A DNA stretch of 64,000 nt from DASPLX01 sp035627375 (GTDB lineage Bacteria; Pseudomonadota; Gammaproteobacteria; Burkholderiales; Burkholderiaceae_D). The translations under genes and the position numbers were made by a program. The notes below the pieces were generated by a model that saw nothing but the letters and a program-made list of their open reading frames with translations, did no database searches and had not been told where the DNA came from. Each line of letters opens with the position of its first letter. The stretch's first letter is position 1. This document shows, piece by piece, positions 42,233-50,087 of this stretch. The DNA is taken from assembly GCA_035627375.1 (NCBI GenBank), contig DASPLX010000010.1:124001-188000 (forward strand), read 5' to 3'.

Positions 42233-43528
42233 ATGACGACCAATCAGTTTTCCAGCCTGTTCTCGGCTTTCTGGGCCGATTTGCGCGACCCTGGTTTATT
42301 GTGGCAGATCGCCGCCTTGGCATTTTGCATGGTCGCCGGCTGGGGACTGGCGCGTCTGCTGCGACTGGCCTTCACGACGCGCGAAGTGCGGCTGCGTGTC
42401 GTGCGGTTCGGCGTGGAAAGTTTCACTAGCGTGCTCTCGCCGGTGATGGTGTTGCTGCTGATACTGGTCGTCAAGCCGATCCTTGCGCAATGGCAGCAGG
42501 TGAATCTTCTGCGCGTGGCAATACCGCTGGCGGCATCGTTTGCCGTGATCCGGTTTGCGTTCTATGTCATGCGCCGCATTTTCGTGCGCAGCGGCGGCCA
42601 GGCAGGCAAGGTGCTGCAGACGTTCGAGAAAGTCTTCGCAACGGTGGTATGGTGCGGCGTGGCGCTCTACATCCTCGGCATATGGCCGGAGATGGTGCAG
42701 TTGCTGGAAGATGTCGTCGTGCCTGCCGGGCGCTACAAGATCTCGGTCTGGACGATTCTGCAGGCTGCGTTATCGGTCTTCGTCACATTGCTGCTGGCCT
42801 TGTGGGCCGGGGCCGCGCTCGAGGAGCGCGTCATGCGCGTCGATACCGTGCATTCGTCGCTGCGCGTCGTTACCGCGCGCATGGGACGCGCTGTGCTGAT
42901 CCTGATCGCCGTGCTGCTCAGCTTGTCGCTTGTAGGCATCGATCTGACCGTGTTGTCGGTGTTCGGCGGCGCGCTCGGTGTCGGTATCGGTCTCGGTTTG
43001 CAGAAAATCGTCAGCAGCTATGTGTCGGGCTTCGTGATCCTGCTCGAACGCAGCCTCGCCATCGGCGATATGGTCGCGGTCGACAAGTACTATGGGAAGG
43101 TCACGCAGATCAACACGCGCTACACCATATTGCAGGGGCTCGACGGCGTCGAATCGGTGATTCCGAACGAAATGCTGATCTCGGGGGCGGTCCAGAATTA
43201 TTCATTGACCGATCGCATATTGCGTTTGTCATCGTCGTTGACGGTGGCCTACGAGACCGATATCGAGGAATTGCTGCCGGCGCTCGAGCAGGCCGCCGCC
43301 GGCATCGACCGCGTCTTGAAGAATCCGCCGCCCGCCGCCGTGCTCGCCAAGTTCGGCGCGGACGGCTTCGAGATCGAGATCGGTTTCTGGATTTCGGACC
43401 CCGAGAACGGCCGCATGAGTGTCGTGTCAGATGTAAACCGTGCCTTTTGGCGCATGCTGCAGGCACGCGATGTGCAAGTACCTTATCCGCAGCGCGAAGT
43501 CAGAGTCTTGAACGAAGTAAAAACCTGA
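42233..43528 (+). CDS. Mechanosensitive ion channel, MscS family
   Basis: A 431-residue inner-membrane channel with about five or six membrane segments before the conserved pore-lining helix (LTVLSVFGGALGVGIGLGLQKIVSSYVSGFVILLERSLAIGDMV). The MscS beta domain follows (GKVTQINTRYTILQGLDGVESVIPNEMLIS...NYSLTD), then a C-terminal alpha-beta domain. It opens under membrane tension to release solutes. Follows the RsmB-type gene by 29 bp and is probably read from the same transcript. Confidence 0.9.
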   Translation: MTTNQFSSLFSAFWADLRDPGLLWQIAALAFCMVAGWGLARLLRLAFTTREVRLRVVRFGVESFTSVLSPVMVLLLILVVKPILAQWQQVNLLRVAIPLAASFAVIRFAFYVMRRIFVRSGGQAGKVLQTFEKVFATVVWCGVALYILGIWPEMVQLLEDVVVPAGRYKISVWTILQAALSVFVTLLLALWAGAALEERVMRVDTVHSSLRVVTARMGRAVLILIAVLLSLSLVGIDLTVLSVFGGALGVGIGLGLQKIVSSYVSGFVILLERSLAIGDMVAVDKYYGKVTQINTRYTILQGLDGVESVIPNEMLISGAVQNYSLTDRILRLSSSLTVAYETDIEELLPALEQAAAGIDRVLKNPPPAAVLAKFGADGFEIEIGFWISDPENGRMSVVSDVNRAFWRMLQARDVQVPYPQREVRVLNEVKT

Positions 43529-43656
43529 ACTTTTGACAATAGGCCTGCGAGAAGGAAAGGCGTACAATGCGAGGACCGAAAACAGCGGCGTACAAGAATG
43601 ACAACAATGCCGTCATCCACGCGGGGCGCCGCAAATAAATCCATCCGGGAGCAGTA

Positions 43657-44856
43657 ATGACAATGTTCGACTTACTTTTGAATTTCCTGAGCAACGGCTT
43701 TGCCGACGCGAAGATATGGCAGATCGTGGTCTACACCCTCGTGGTGACCCATATCACGATCGCCGCCGTCACGATCTTCCTGCATCGCTGCCAAGCGCAT
43801 CGCGCGCTCGACCTGCATGCGATTCCAAGCCATTTCTTCCGCTTCTGGTTGTGGCTGACGACCGGCATGGTGACCAAGGAATGGGCCGCGATTCATCGCA
43901 AGCACCATGCGAAGTGCGAGACCGAGGAGGATCCTCACAGCCCGGTGACGCGCGGCATCAAGAAGGTCTTGCTCGAAGGCGCCGAGCTCTATCGCGCGGA
44001 ATCCCGCAACGCGGAAACGATGGACAAATACGGACACGGCACGCCGGACGACTGGGTCGAGCGCAATGTCTATTCCAAATATCAATGGCAGGGCGTCGGC
44101 CTCATGCTGATCGTCAATCTCATGCTGTTCGGCGTGATCGGGCTGACGGTGTGGGCGGTGCAGATGCTGTGGATTCCCGTGCTGGCCGCCGGTGTCATCA
44201 ACGGCTTGGGTCACTTCTGGGGTTATCGCAATTACGACTGCGCCGATGCCTCCACCAATATTTTCCCGTGGGGCATCCTGATCGGCGGCGAGGAGTTGCA
44301 CAACAACCACCACACCTTCGGCACCTCCGCCAAGCTGTCGAACAAGTGGTACGAGTTCGATATCGGCTGGCTTTACATCCGCATACTCGAAACCCTGGGA
44401 CTGGCCAAGGTCAAGAAAATCGCTCCCGTGCCGAAATTCGATCGCGAGAAGCTCGCGGCCGATGTCGAGACCTTGCAGTCCGTGATCGCCAACCGCTACG
44501 ACGTGATGGCGAAGTATGCCAAGTCGATCAAGCGCGCATGGCGCGAGGAAGTCGATACGCTGAAGAGCAAGGCCAAGCTCGAAGCCAGCTTCCTGAAATC
44601 ATCCAAGAAGCTGTTGCAACGCGAGCCGGGCAAACTGGAAGCCGGTCAACAGCAGCAATTGAAAGAACTCTTCGCGCACAGCAAGGCATTGCAGACGATG
44701 CACGACATGCGGGTCGAATTGTCCGCCATCTGGGAACGTTCCCATACCAGTCGTGAACAATTGCTGCAGCAATTGCAGGATTGGTGCGCGCGTGCCGAAG
44801 CGTCCGGCATCGCCGCGCTGCGCGAATTCTCGTTGCGCCTGCGCAGCTACGCATAA
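43657..44856 (+). CDS. Membrane fatty acid desaturase (delta-9-type) with C-terminal helical extension
   Basis: A 399-residue membrane desaturase that uses a diiron centre to insert a double bond in acyl chains. Three His boxes: HRCQAH (about residue 43), HRKHH (about 81), and ELHNNHH (about 213). Membrane segments at about 20-45 and 145-185. After about residue 270 comes a helix-rich, Lys/Gln-rich extension of some 120 residues that is not in the minimal family; its end (WCARAEASGIAALREFSLRLRSY) resembles the C-termini of some transposases. A terminator follows. Confidence 0.88.
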   Translation: MTMFDLLLNFLSNGFADAKIWQIVVYTLVVTHITIAAVTIFLHRCQAHRALDLHAIPSHFFRFWLWLTTGMVTKEWAAIHRKHHAKCETEEDPHSPVTRGIKKVLLEGAELYRAESRNAETMDKYGHGTPDDWVERNVYSKYQWQGVGLMLIVNLMLFGVIGLTVWAVQMLWIPVLAAGVINGLGHFWGYRNYDCADASTNIFPWGILIGGEELHNNHHTFGTSAKLSNKWYEFDIGWLYIRILETLGLAKVKKIAPVPKFDREKLAADVETLQSVIANRYDVMAKYAKSIKRAWREEVDTLKSKAKLEASFLKSSKKLLQREPGKLEAGQQQQLKELFAHSKALQTMHDMRVELSAIWERSHTSREQLLQQLQDWCARAEASGIAALREFSLRLRSYA

Positions 44857-44874
44857 GTGTTCATGTGTCAATGG

Positions 44875-44902
44875 AAAACGGCCCGCATGTCGGGCCGTTT
44901 TT
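44875..44902 (+). terminator. Terminator of the desaturase gene
   Basis: AAAACGGCCCG, short loop, CGGGCCGTTTTTG, directly after the stop codon. Confidence 0.9.
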
Positions 44903-44951
44903 GTTTTCGGAAATAATCCTTGCCATTCGCTGCACGTCCGCTACAGGTGTT

Positions 44952-44990
44952 CGTTACACGCGTCCGTTACACGCGTCCGTTACACGCGTC
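44952..44990. repeat. Three tandem copies of a 13-nt unit
   Basis: CGTTACACGCGTC occurs three times in a row (44952, 44965, 44978) in the gap between the desaturase and ogt genes, about 70 bp before ogt. A degenerate fourth unit may precede it. It could be an array of regulator sites or slipped-strand repeats. Confidence 0.8.
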
Positions 44991-45059
44991 CGAAAACGGC
45001 GAGACAGCGGAGATCGTCCACGCGAACATACGATCATGACCTTGCTAGGAGTGGAAGAC

Positions 45060-45638
45060 ATGATGACACCGTCGATCACATTCGCACCATTCTCGGTCGA
45101 TCGCCTCGCGTCTCCGATCGGCACGATGCTGCTCGTGACCGATCGCGCCGGACAATTGCGCGCGCTCGACTGGAGCGATTATGAAGAGCGCTTGCTGCGT
45201 CTGCTGCAACGGCACTACGGCGCCGGGCACGTCGATGTACGTGAAGGTCGTGCGCCGCAGCCGATCCGCAGTGCGTTGCAAGACTATTTCGATGGAGAGC
45301 TGGATGCCATCGATGCGATTCCTGTCGCGACCGGCGGCACGCAGTTTCAACGGGAAGTGTGGGCCGCCTTGCGCGCCATTCCCGCCGGCGCGACGATCAG
45401 TTATGGCCGGCTGGCGGAAGAAATCGGACGACCGAAGGCGGTGCGTGCGGTGGGCTTGGCGAACGGCGCCAATCCGATCGGGATCGTCGTTCCTTGCCAT
45501 CGCGTCGTCGGCGCGGATGCGAAGTTGACCGGCTACGCGGGCGGGCTCGACCGCAAGAAATGGCTGCTTCAACACGAGCATACGTTCGCTTTGCCGCTAT
45601 CGCGAACTTCCGCGCAGATGCAATATGAGCTTGTTTGA
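45060..45638 (+). CDS. ogt: Methylated-DNA-[protein]-cysteine S-methyltransferase
   Basis: A 192-residue suicide repair protein that takes the methyl group from O6-methylguanine. The active-site Cys lies in NPIGIVVPCHRVVGADAKLTGYAGG; upstream is GTQFQREVWAALRAIPAGATISYGRLAEEIGRP with the DNA-binding helix-turn-helix (AVRAVGLANGANP). Start at ATG 45060 is set by AGGAGTGGAAGAC; an in-frame ATG at 45036 is the alternative. Its end overlaps alkB by 14 bp. The N-terminal domain lacks the Ada metal-binding Cys, so it is Ogt rather than Ada. Confidence 0.92.
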   Translation: MMTPSITFAPFSVDRLASPIGTMLLVTDRAGQLRALDWSDYEERLLRLLQRHYGAGHVDVREGRAPQPIRSALQDYFDGELDAIDAIPVATGGTQFQREVWAALRAIPAGATISYGRLAEEIGRPKAVRAVGLANGANPIGIVVPCHRVVGADAKLTGYAGGLDRKKWLLQHEHTFALPLSRTSAQMQYELV

Positions 45639-46293
45639 GCGTGAATCGCTGGTCGTCGCTCCGGGCGCCTTTTATGTTCCGTCCTGGCTGTCGCTACAGG
45701 AGCAGGAGCGACTGCTAGAGTCGTGCCGCGAATGGGGGAGAGGGCCTGCCGGCTTTCATGTGCCTCGCATGTTCGACGGCAAGCCGCTGTCGATCAAATC
45801 GCTATATCAGGGCTGGTATTGGCGCCATGGCGGTGGATATACCCACGTGGTGGATGAGGCGGCCGGCACGCTGGTCAAGCCGTTTCCCGCCGAGTTGTTC
45901 GAATTGGCGCACAAGGCATATGCCGAGACATTCGGCGCCGCGGACGACTTCGAGCCGGATTCGTCGATCATCAATTGGTACGATGCGGAGGCGACGCTCG
46001 GCATGCACCAGGACCGCGGGGAGACCGATGCCGTCATCGTGCGCGGCAGTCCGGTGATCACGGTCAGCCTCGGCGATACGGGAATCTTCCGCTTCGGGAA
46101 TACGGAAACACGGAACAAGCCGTATCGCGATATTGAATTGCAAAGCGGCGACCTGTTCGTGTTCGGCGGGCCGTCGCGCATGGCCTATCATGGCGTCACA
46201 CGCATATTGCCGGGTACGTCTCCTCTCGCGCTCGGATTGCGCGGACGCCTTTCGATCACGATTCGCGAGAGCGGCCTCGGCCGGAAACCATAA
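45625..46293 (+). CDS. alkB: AlkB-type Fe(II)/2-oxoglutarate DNA dioxygenase
   Basis: A 222-residue enzyme that removes N1-methyladenine and N3-methylcytosine by oxidative demethylation. Iron ligands in the H-x-D...H order: LGMHQDRGETDAVI (His, Asp) and SRMAYHGVTR (second His). 2-oxoglutarate-binding Arg pair at GLRGRLSITIRES. The substrate-lid region is WYWRHGGGYTHV. The start overlaps ogt by 14 bp, so the two repair enzymes are cotranslated. Length matches enteric AlkB. Confidence 0.93.
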   Translation: MSLFERESLVVAPGAFYVPSWLSLQEQERLLESCREWGRGPAGFHVPRMFDGKPLSIKSLYQGWYWRHGGGYTHVVDEAAGTLVKPFPAELFELAHKAYAETFGAADDFEPDSSIINWYDAEATLGMHQDRGETDAVIVRGSPVITVSLGDTGIFRFGNTETRNKPYRDIELQSGDLFVFGGPSRMAYHGVTRILPGTSPLALGLRGRLSITIRESGLGRKP

Positions 46294-46295
46294 AC

Positions 46296-46329
46296 AAAAA
46301 GCCCCGCAGAGCAAAACTTGCGGGGCTTT
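46296..46329. terminator. Convergent terminator between alkB and rpmG
   Basis: AAAAAGCCCCGCA, a loop of about 11 nt and TTGCGGGGCTTTC. A-tract and T-tract on opposite sides let it work for both converging transcripts. Confidence 0.88.
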
Positions 46330-46349
46330 CGGCGTGAAACGCGGACCAA

Positions 46350-46517
46350 TTACTTGATCTTGGTTTCCTTGTATTCGACGTGCTTGCGCGCCTTCGGATC
46401 GAACTTCATGATCGCCATTTTCTCAGGCATGGTGCGCTTGTTCTTGGTCGTGGTATAGAAATGACCCGTACCTGCGGTCGATTCCAGCTTGATTTTGTCG
46501 CGGCCGGACTTTGCCAT
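46350..46517 (-). CDS. rpmG: 50S ribosomal protein L33
   Basis: A 55-residue frame starting MAKSGRDKIKLESTAGTGHF and ending YKETKIK. It is the Cys-free form (no CxxC zinc ribbon): the segments TTTKNKRTMPEKM and MKFDPKARKHV are standard. Located by translating 46350-46517 on the minus strand. It is the second gene of the rpmB-rpmG operon, 39 bp behind rpmB. Confidence 0.97.
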   Translation of the reverse strand: MAKSGRDKIKLESTAGTGHFYTTTKNKRTMPEKMAIMKFDPKARKHVEYKETKIK

Positions 46518-46556
46518 GATTGTTCCTTTACTTTATCCAGTTGAGTCTAAAAGTGC

Positions 46557-46793
46557 TTAGACTTTTTCGCCGCGGGCACGCATGTCGGCCAGCACGGCAT
46601 CGATACCGATCTTGTCGATCACGCGCAGGCCGGCGTTGGAAACGCGCAGAGAAACCCAGCGGTTTTCGGACTCGACGAAAATGCGGCGGTTCTGCAGGTT
46701 CGGCAGGAAGCGGCGCTTCGTCTTGTTGTTAGCATGGGAAACGTTGTTGCCGACCATCGGCCCCTTCCCGGTGACTTGGCAGACACGTGCCAT
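46557..46793 (-). CDS. rpmB: 50S ribosomal protein L28
   Basis: A 78-residue protein starting MARVCQVTGKGPMVGNNVSHANNKTKRRFLPNLQ (homologs start at this Met). The frame extends upstream to 46874 without similarity. The GGAGTAAAACC site precedes the ATG at 46793. It leads rpmB-rpmG, served by a strong promoter at 46834-46862. Confidence 0.97.
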   Translation of the reverse strand: MARVCQVTGKGPMVGNNVSHANNKTKRRFLPNLQNRRIFVESENRWVSLRVSNAGLRVIDKIGIDAVLADMRARGEKV

Positions 46794-46833
46794 GGTTTTA
46801 CTCCTCAATAGCTTCCGAAATTGGAAAAACGAG

Positions 46834-46862
46834 AGTATAGCCAAAAATATTAAGCATTTCAA
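46834..46862 (-). promoter_or_regulatory. Sigma-70 promoter of rpmB-rpmG
   Basis: On the minus strand TTGAAA (46857-46862), a 17-nt spacer and TATACT (46834-46839). It lies 40 bp before the rpmB start, within an AT-rich stretch. Confidence 0.8.
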
Positions 46863-46968
46863 CGACTTGCGCAAAAAAACTGTGTCATCGAATATCGGTT
46901 GAATTTAACAATTTACGTCCGATATTTTTCAGCTTGCGGTCAAGGTATGCGATATCTGGGTGGGCTCG

Positions 46969-47001
46969 CTAGAGGCTGTTTGAGTTCATAACAGCCTCTA
47001 G
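46969..47001. terminator. Inverted repeat over the radC stop codon
   Basis: CTAGAGGCTGTT (46969-46980) and AACAGCCTCTAG (46990-47001) are perfect 12-nt arms with a 9-nt loop. The right arm includes the radC stop. There is no T-run on the minus strand. It may be a weak or rho-dependent terminator of radC or an exonuclease block. Confidence 0.55.
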
Positions 47002-47672
47002 AGCAGGCCGTGTTCCGCAAATGAATGGATGCGGTGGCCGGCGACGACGAAGTGGTCGAGCACACGAACGTCGACCAGCGCCAAGGCCTCCTGGAGCGCC
47101 CGGGTCAGCGTCCGATCGGCCGCGCTCGGCTCCGGGGTGCCTGACGGATGGTTATGCGCAAGGATCACCGAGGCCGCGTTGCGGGCCAGAGCCGCCTTGA
47201 CGACCTCGCGCGGATAGACGCTGGTGTGCGTTAACGTTCCGCGGAATAGCTCCTCGCTGCCGATCAGGCGGTTCTTCACGTCGAGGAACAACACCGCGAA
47301 CGACTCGTAAGCGCGTCGCGCCAGCATCAATTGAAGATATTGTTTTACCGCCACTGGCGAACTGAGGGGGACGCCATCCTTCAATTCTTCCGACAATGCG
47401 CGCCGGGCCAACTCCAGTACGGCCTGCAATTGGGCATACTTGGCCGGCCCCAAGCCATTGATCTGCGAAAAATCATTCAGCGAGGCCATGAACAGGCCAT
47501 TGATCGAGCCGAAATGGTCGACCATGTCGCGCCCCAGATCGACCGCGCTTTTCCCGGCAACGCCGACGCGCAGGAAAACGGCCAGCAATTCGGCGTCGGA
47601 CAGGACCTGCGGGCCATGTTTGATGAGGCGTTCGCGCGGCCGCTGTTCGGCGGGCCAGTCGACAATGGCCAT
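46998..47672 (-). CDS. radC: RadC-family JAB-domain protein
   Basis: A 224-residue protein starting MAIVDWPAEQRPRERLIKHGPQVL at ATG 47672, with GGAGAACCGGAAT upstream. A TTG at 47687 could extend it by five residues. N-terminal helix-hairpin-helix (LSDAELLAVFLRVGVAGKSAVDLG, FSQINGLGPAKYAQLQAV) and C-terminal JAMM metalloenzyme motif (ILAHNHPSGTPEPSAADRTLT). Despite the name, a repair role is not established. Divergent from fkpB. Confidence 0.94.
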   Translation of the reverse strand: MAIVDWPAEQRPRERLIKHGPQVLSDAELLAVFLRVGVAGKSAVDLGRDMVDHFGSINGLFMASLNDFSQINGLGPAKYAQLQAVLELARRALSEELKDGVPLSSPVAVKQYLQLMLARRAYESFAVLFLDVKNRLIGSEELFRGTLTHTSVYPREVVKAALARNAASVILAHNHPSGTPEPSAADRTLTRALQEALALVDVRVLDHFVVAGHRIHSFAEHGLL

Positions 47673-47730
47673 ATTCCGGTTCTCCAACGTAGCTTAAAAT
47701 GGAGGCCTATCATGCCATCCCGGAATTTTC

Positions 47731-48186
47731 ATGTCAAATTTGCAACAACCAATTGTTACCGAATCCGCTTATCTGACTCTGCATTACCGCCTGGCGGCGG
47801 CCGACGGCGCCGATATCGTGAGCACTTTTACCGATTCGCCCGCGACGCTGCAGCTTGGCACCGGTCAATTGGCTCCGCCTCTCGAGGCTTGCCTCCTTGG
47901 TTTGTCCGAGGGGGCGCATCGGACTTTCGAGTTGCAGCCTGCTCAGGCCTTCGGCGAGCGGAATCCCGATCTGATCCAGAGGATTTCGCGCGCCACGCTC
48001 GACGAGAATTCCGCGACGGATCAGCAGTATGAAATCGGTGACCTGGTGGAATTCGCCGCTCCCGGCGGCGGCCGGTTTGCCGGTGTGTTGCGCGAATTGA
48101 ATGATGAGGATGCCGTGTTCGACTTCAATCACCCGCTGGCCGGGCAAGCCGTGAAGTTCGAAGTCAGAATCATCGGCATTCTCTAG
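47731..48186 (+). CDS. fkpB: FKBP-type peptidyl-prolyl isomerase (SlpA-like)
   Basis: A 151-residue cytoplasmic foldase. LTLHYRLAAADGADIVSTF, GTGQLAPPLEACLLGLSEGA, and the inserted-flap region (LIQRISRATLDE...FAAPGGGRFAGVLRELNDEDAVFDFNHPLAGQAVKFEVRIIGI) show the SlpA layout with FDFNHPLAG. It precedes ispH by 58 bp, a linkage shared with many proteobacteria, which led to proposals that it assists IspH. Confidence 0.93.
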   Translation: MSNLQQPIVTESAYLTLHYRLAAADGADIVSTFTDSPATLQLGTGQLAPPLEACLLGLSEGAHRTFELQPAQAFGERNPDLIQRISRATLDENSATDQQYEIGDLVEFAAPGGGRFAGVLRELNDEDAVFDFNHPLAGQAVKFEVRIIGIL

Positions 48187-48244
48187 GAATCACGCCGGAC
48201 GAATCTCTCTCTACGATCGATTACAAGCAATAGCAACAGGACCC

Positions 48245-49177
48245 ATGGATAAGGAAATTCTGCTCGCGCAACCGCGCGGCTTCTGCGCCGGCGTGGACCG
48301 CGCTATCGAGATCGTGGAACGCGCGCTCGAACAATTCGGCGCGCCGATCTACGTGCGCCACGAGATCGTGCACAACGCCTACGTGGTCAACGATCTGCGC
48401 GGCAAGGGCGCGATCTTCATTGAGGAGTTGGCGGATGTGCCTCCCGGCAATACGGTCGTATTCTCGGCGCACGGCGTGTCGAAAGCGGTGCAGGCCGAAG
48501 CCGAGGAGCGCGGTCTGCGCATCTTCGATGCGACCTGTCCGCTGGTGACGAAGGTCCATGTCGAAGTCGGCAAGATGCGGCGCGAGGGCCGCGAGATCAT
48601 CATGATCGGTCACGACGGTCATCCGGAAGTGGAAGGCACGATGGGGCAAGTCGACGAAGGCATGTATCTCGTAGAGACCGTCGAAGATGTCGAGCGACTG
48701 ACCGTCGCCGATGCCGACAAGCTCGCCTATGTTTCGCAAACCACGTTGTCGATCGACGATACGGCTGAAATCATTGCAGCGTTAAAGCGCAAATTCCCGA
48801 ATATCGCCGAACCGAAGAAGGGCGACATCTGCTATGCGACCACGAATCGGCAGGAGGCGGTCAAATTCATGGCGCCGCAAGTCGAAGTCGTGATCGTGGT
48901 CGGCAGCCCCAACAGTTCCAATTCCAACCGTTTGCGCGAAGTCGCCGAGAAGAAGGGGGTGGCGGCTTATATGGTGGACGATGCATCGCAGATCGCCCCC
49001 TCCTGGATCGACGGCAAAATGCGCATCGGCGTGACGGCCGGCGCGTCGGCGCCCGAGATCCTGGTGCAAGCAGTCATCGCCCGCTTGAAGGAACTCGGCG
49101 CCAAGAGCGTGCGGGCGCTCGAAGGCGTTGAGGAAAACGTCACTTTCCCTTTGCCGAAGGGCTTGGCAAAAGCGTAA
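48245..49177 (+). CDS. ispH: 4-hydroxy-3-methylbut-2-enyl diphosphate reductase
   Basis: A 310-residue iron-sulfur enzyme, last step of the MEP isoprenoid pathway. The three cluster Cys are at C14 (PRGFCAGVDRAI), in DATCPLVTKVHVEV (near 98) and in GDICYATTNRQEAV (near 199). Substrate-binding His in YVRHEIVHN and IGHDGHPEVEGTMGQ, and NSSNSNRLREVAEKKG. CAACAGGACCC lies before the ATG. Ends the fkpB-ispH unit. Confidence 0.97.
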   Translation: MDKEILLAQPRGFCAGVDRAIEIVERALEQFGAPIYVRHEIVHNAYVVNDLRGKGAIFIEELADVPPGNTVVFSAHGVSKAVQAEAEERGLRIFDATCPLVTKVHVEVGKMRREGREIIMIGHDGHPEVEGTMGQVDEGMYLVETVEDVERLTVADADKLAYVSQTTLSIDDTAEIIAALKRKFPNIAEPKKGDICYATTNRQEAVKFMAPQVEVVIVVGSPNSSNSNRLREVAEKKGVAAYMVDDASQIAPSWIDGKMRIGVTAGASAPEILVQAVIARLKELGAKSVRALEGVEENVTFPLPKGLAKA

Positions 49178-49882
49178 ACGGAGAACAAATGGGGTGGAAG
49201 CGGCCTGAGAATCACCCAAAAAACGTGCGGAATTTAATTTAGGCCATTCTGCCAATTTCCATGAATAGTTTTTTGTCTTCCTCGATATGATCCCTCCTCA
49301 ATCGCATGTTGAGGATGCGAAACGACAGTCCAAATAACACAAGAAAGATGGACAACGCCGTGTGCGGCCGCGAACGAACGCGAAGGCGCCGGCGGTAATG
49401 TCAGGGAGAAACAGCAGGATTCCTACCGGAGTCTTGCGGAGAACGGATACACCTTCCATCGTTCTCGATGGTCGCATGCTTGCGGCAGGTGCAATGCCTG
49501 CCCGGTTGCGCCGCTTCCGCCAATTCGAAGATGCTTGACCGGCATTAATCCTCGACATCGTGCTTCGCTGAAGATTGAAAACAATTACGCAATCCGGACG
49601 TGCCTTGCGGCGGATCTGCGTGCCTGGTGCATGTAACCTGCGCGTTTTCAATATGTGCGAAGCCGAATGCGGATAGCGGCGCGCCCAAGGCGCAATGCCA
49701 ATTCCGCGGCAAAAGCAAGAGCGCATTCGCATCGAGCAGCATTCCTGCAACAGATGCGACCGCCATATGCGATAGCGGTTGTATGGCTTGTCCGCTTCGG
49801 TATATTCTGCCCCGATTTGCGTCGGGCAGTCGCGAAGCGGTAAGTCAGAAAAAGGGTTACTGACAACACGAGGAGAGACCAC
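49178..49882. other. Long intergenic region before the liv operon
   Basis: About 700 bp without a gene I can support. A minus-strand frame just after ispH (49238-49306) reads as a short tail MRLRRDHIEEDKKLF preceded by a hydrophobic stretch but lacks a start; it may be a gene remnant. Long minus-strand frames (e.g. 49298-50137) look like noise. A candidate promoter lies at 49779-49806. Confidence 0.5.
49779..49806 (+). promoter_or_regulatory. Candidate promoter of the liv operon
   Basis: TTGTAT (49779-49784), 16-nt spacer and TATATT (49801-49806), about 280 bp before livH. It would produce a leader that includes a 28-codon frame with its own ribosome binding site. Confidence 0.4.
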
Positions 49883-49969
49883 ATGAACATCTGCCATCGC
49901 GCGTCCATCGCGCACTACGACGTCGGGCGCGCCCGTTCTCGACGCACCCCCATCCGGTTTCATCAATAA
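49883..49969 (+). CDS. Possible 28-codon leader peptide before livH
   Basis: ATG at 49883 behind ACGAGGAGAGACCAC, a ribosome binding site as strong as any in the operon, opens a frame of 28 residues starting MNICHRASIAHYDVG and ending at TAA 49967-49969. The peptide has no signal or membrane segment. It lies 118 bp upstream of livH. It could be a regulatory leader, or the remnant start of a deleted livK-type gene. No expression evidence. Confidence 0.35.
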   Translation: MNICHRASIAHYDVGRARSRRTPIRFHQ

Positions 49970-50087
49970 GAAAAGCAGACGGCTCACGCAATGCGTGCGC
50001 ATGAACTGCAGGAACGGCGTCTGTCCGCGGCAGCGGCACGGACAGCGTCGCATGCCATTCGACTGACCTTTCAAGAAAGCTGAAAAC

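Noticed and set aside
44952..44990. Tandem units considered as a CRISPR array
   Set aside because: Units are contiguous with no spacers, only 13 nt long, and no cas genes are near. The same holds for the 14-nt repeats at 53874-53915.
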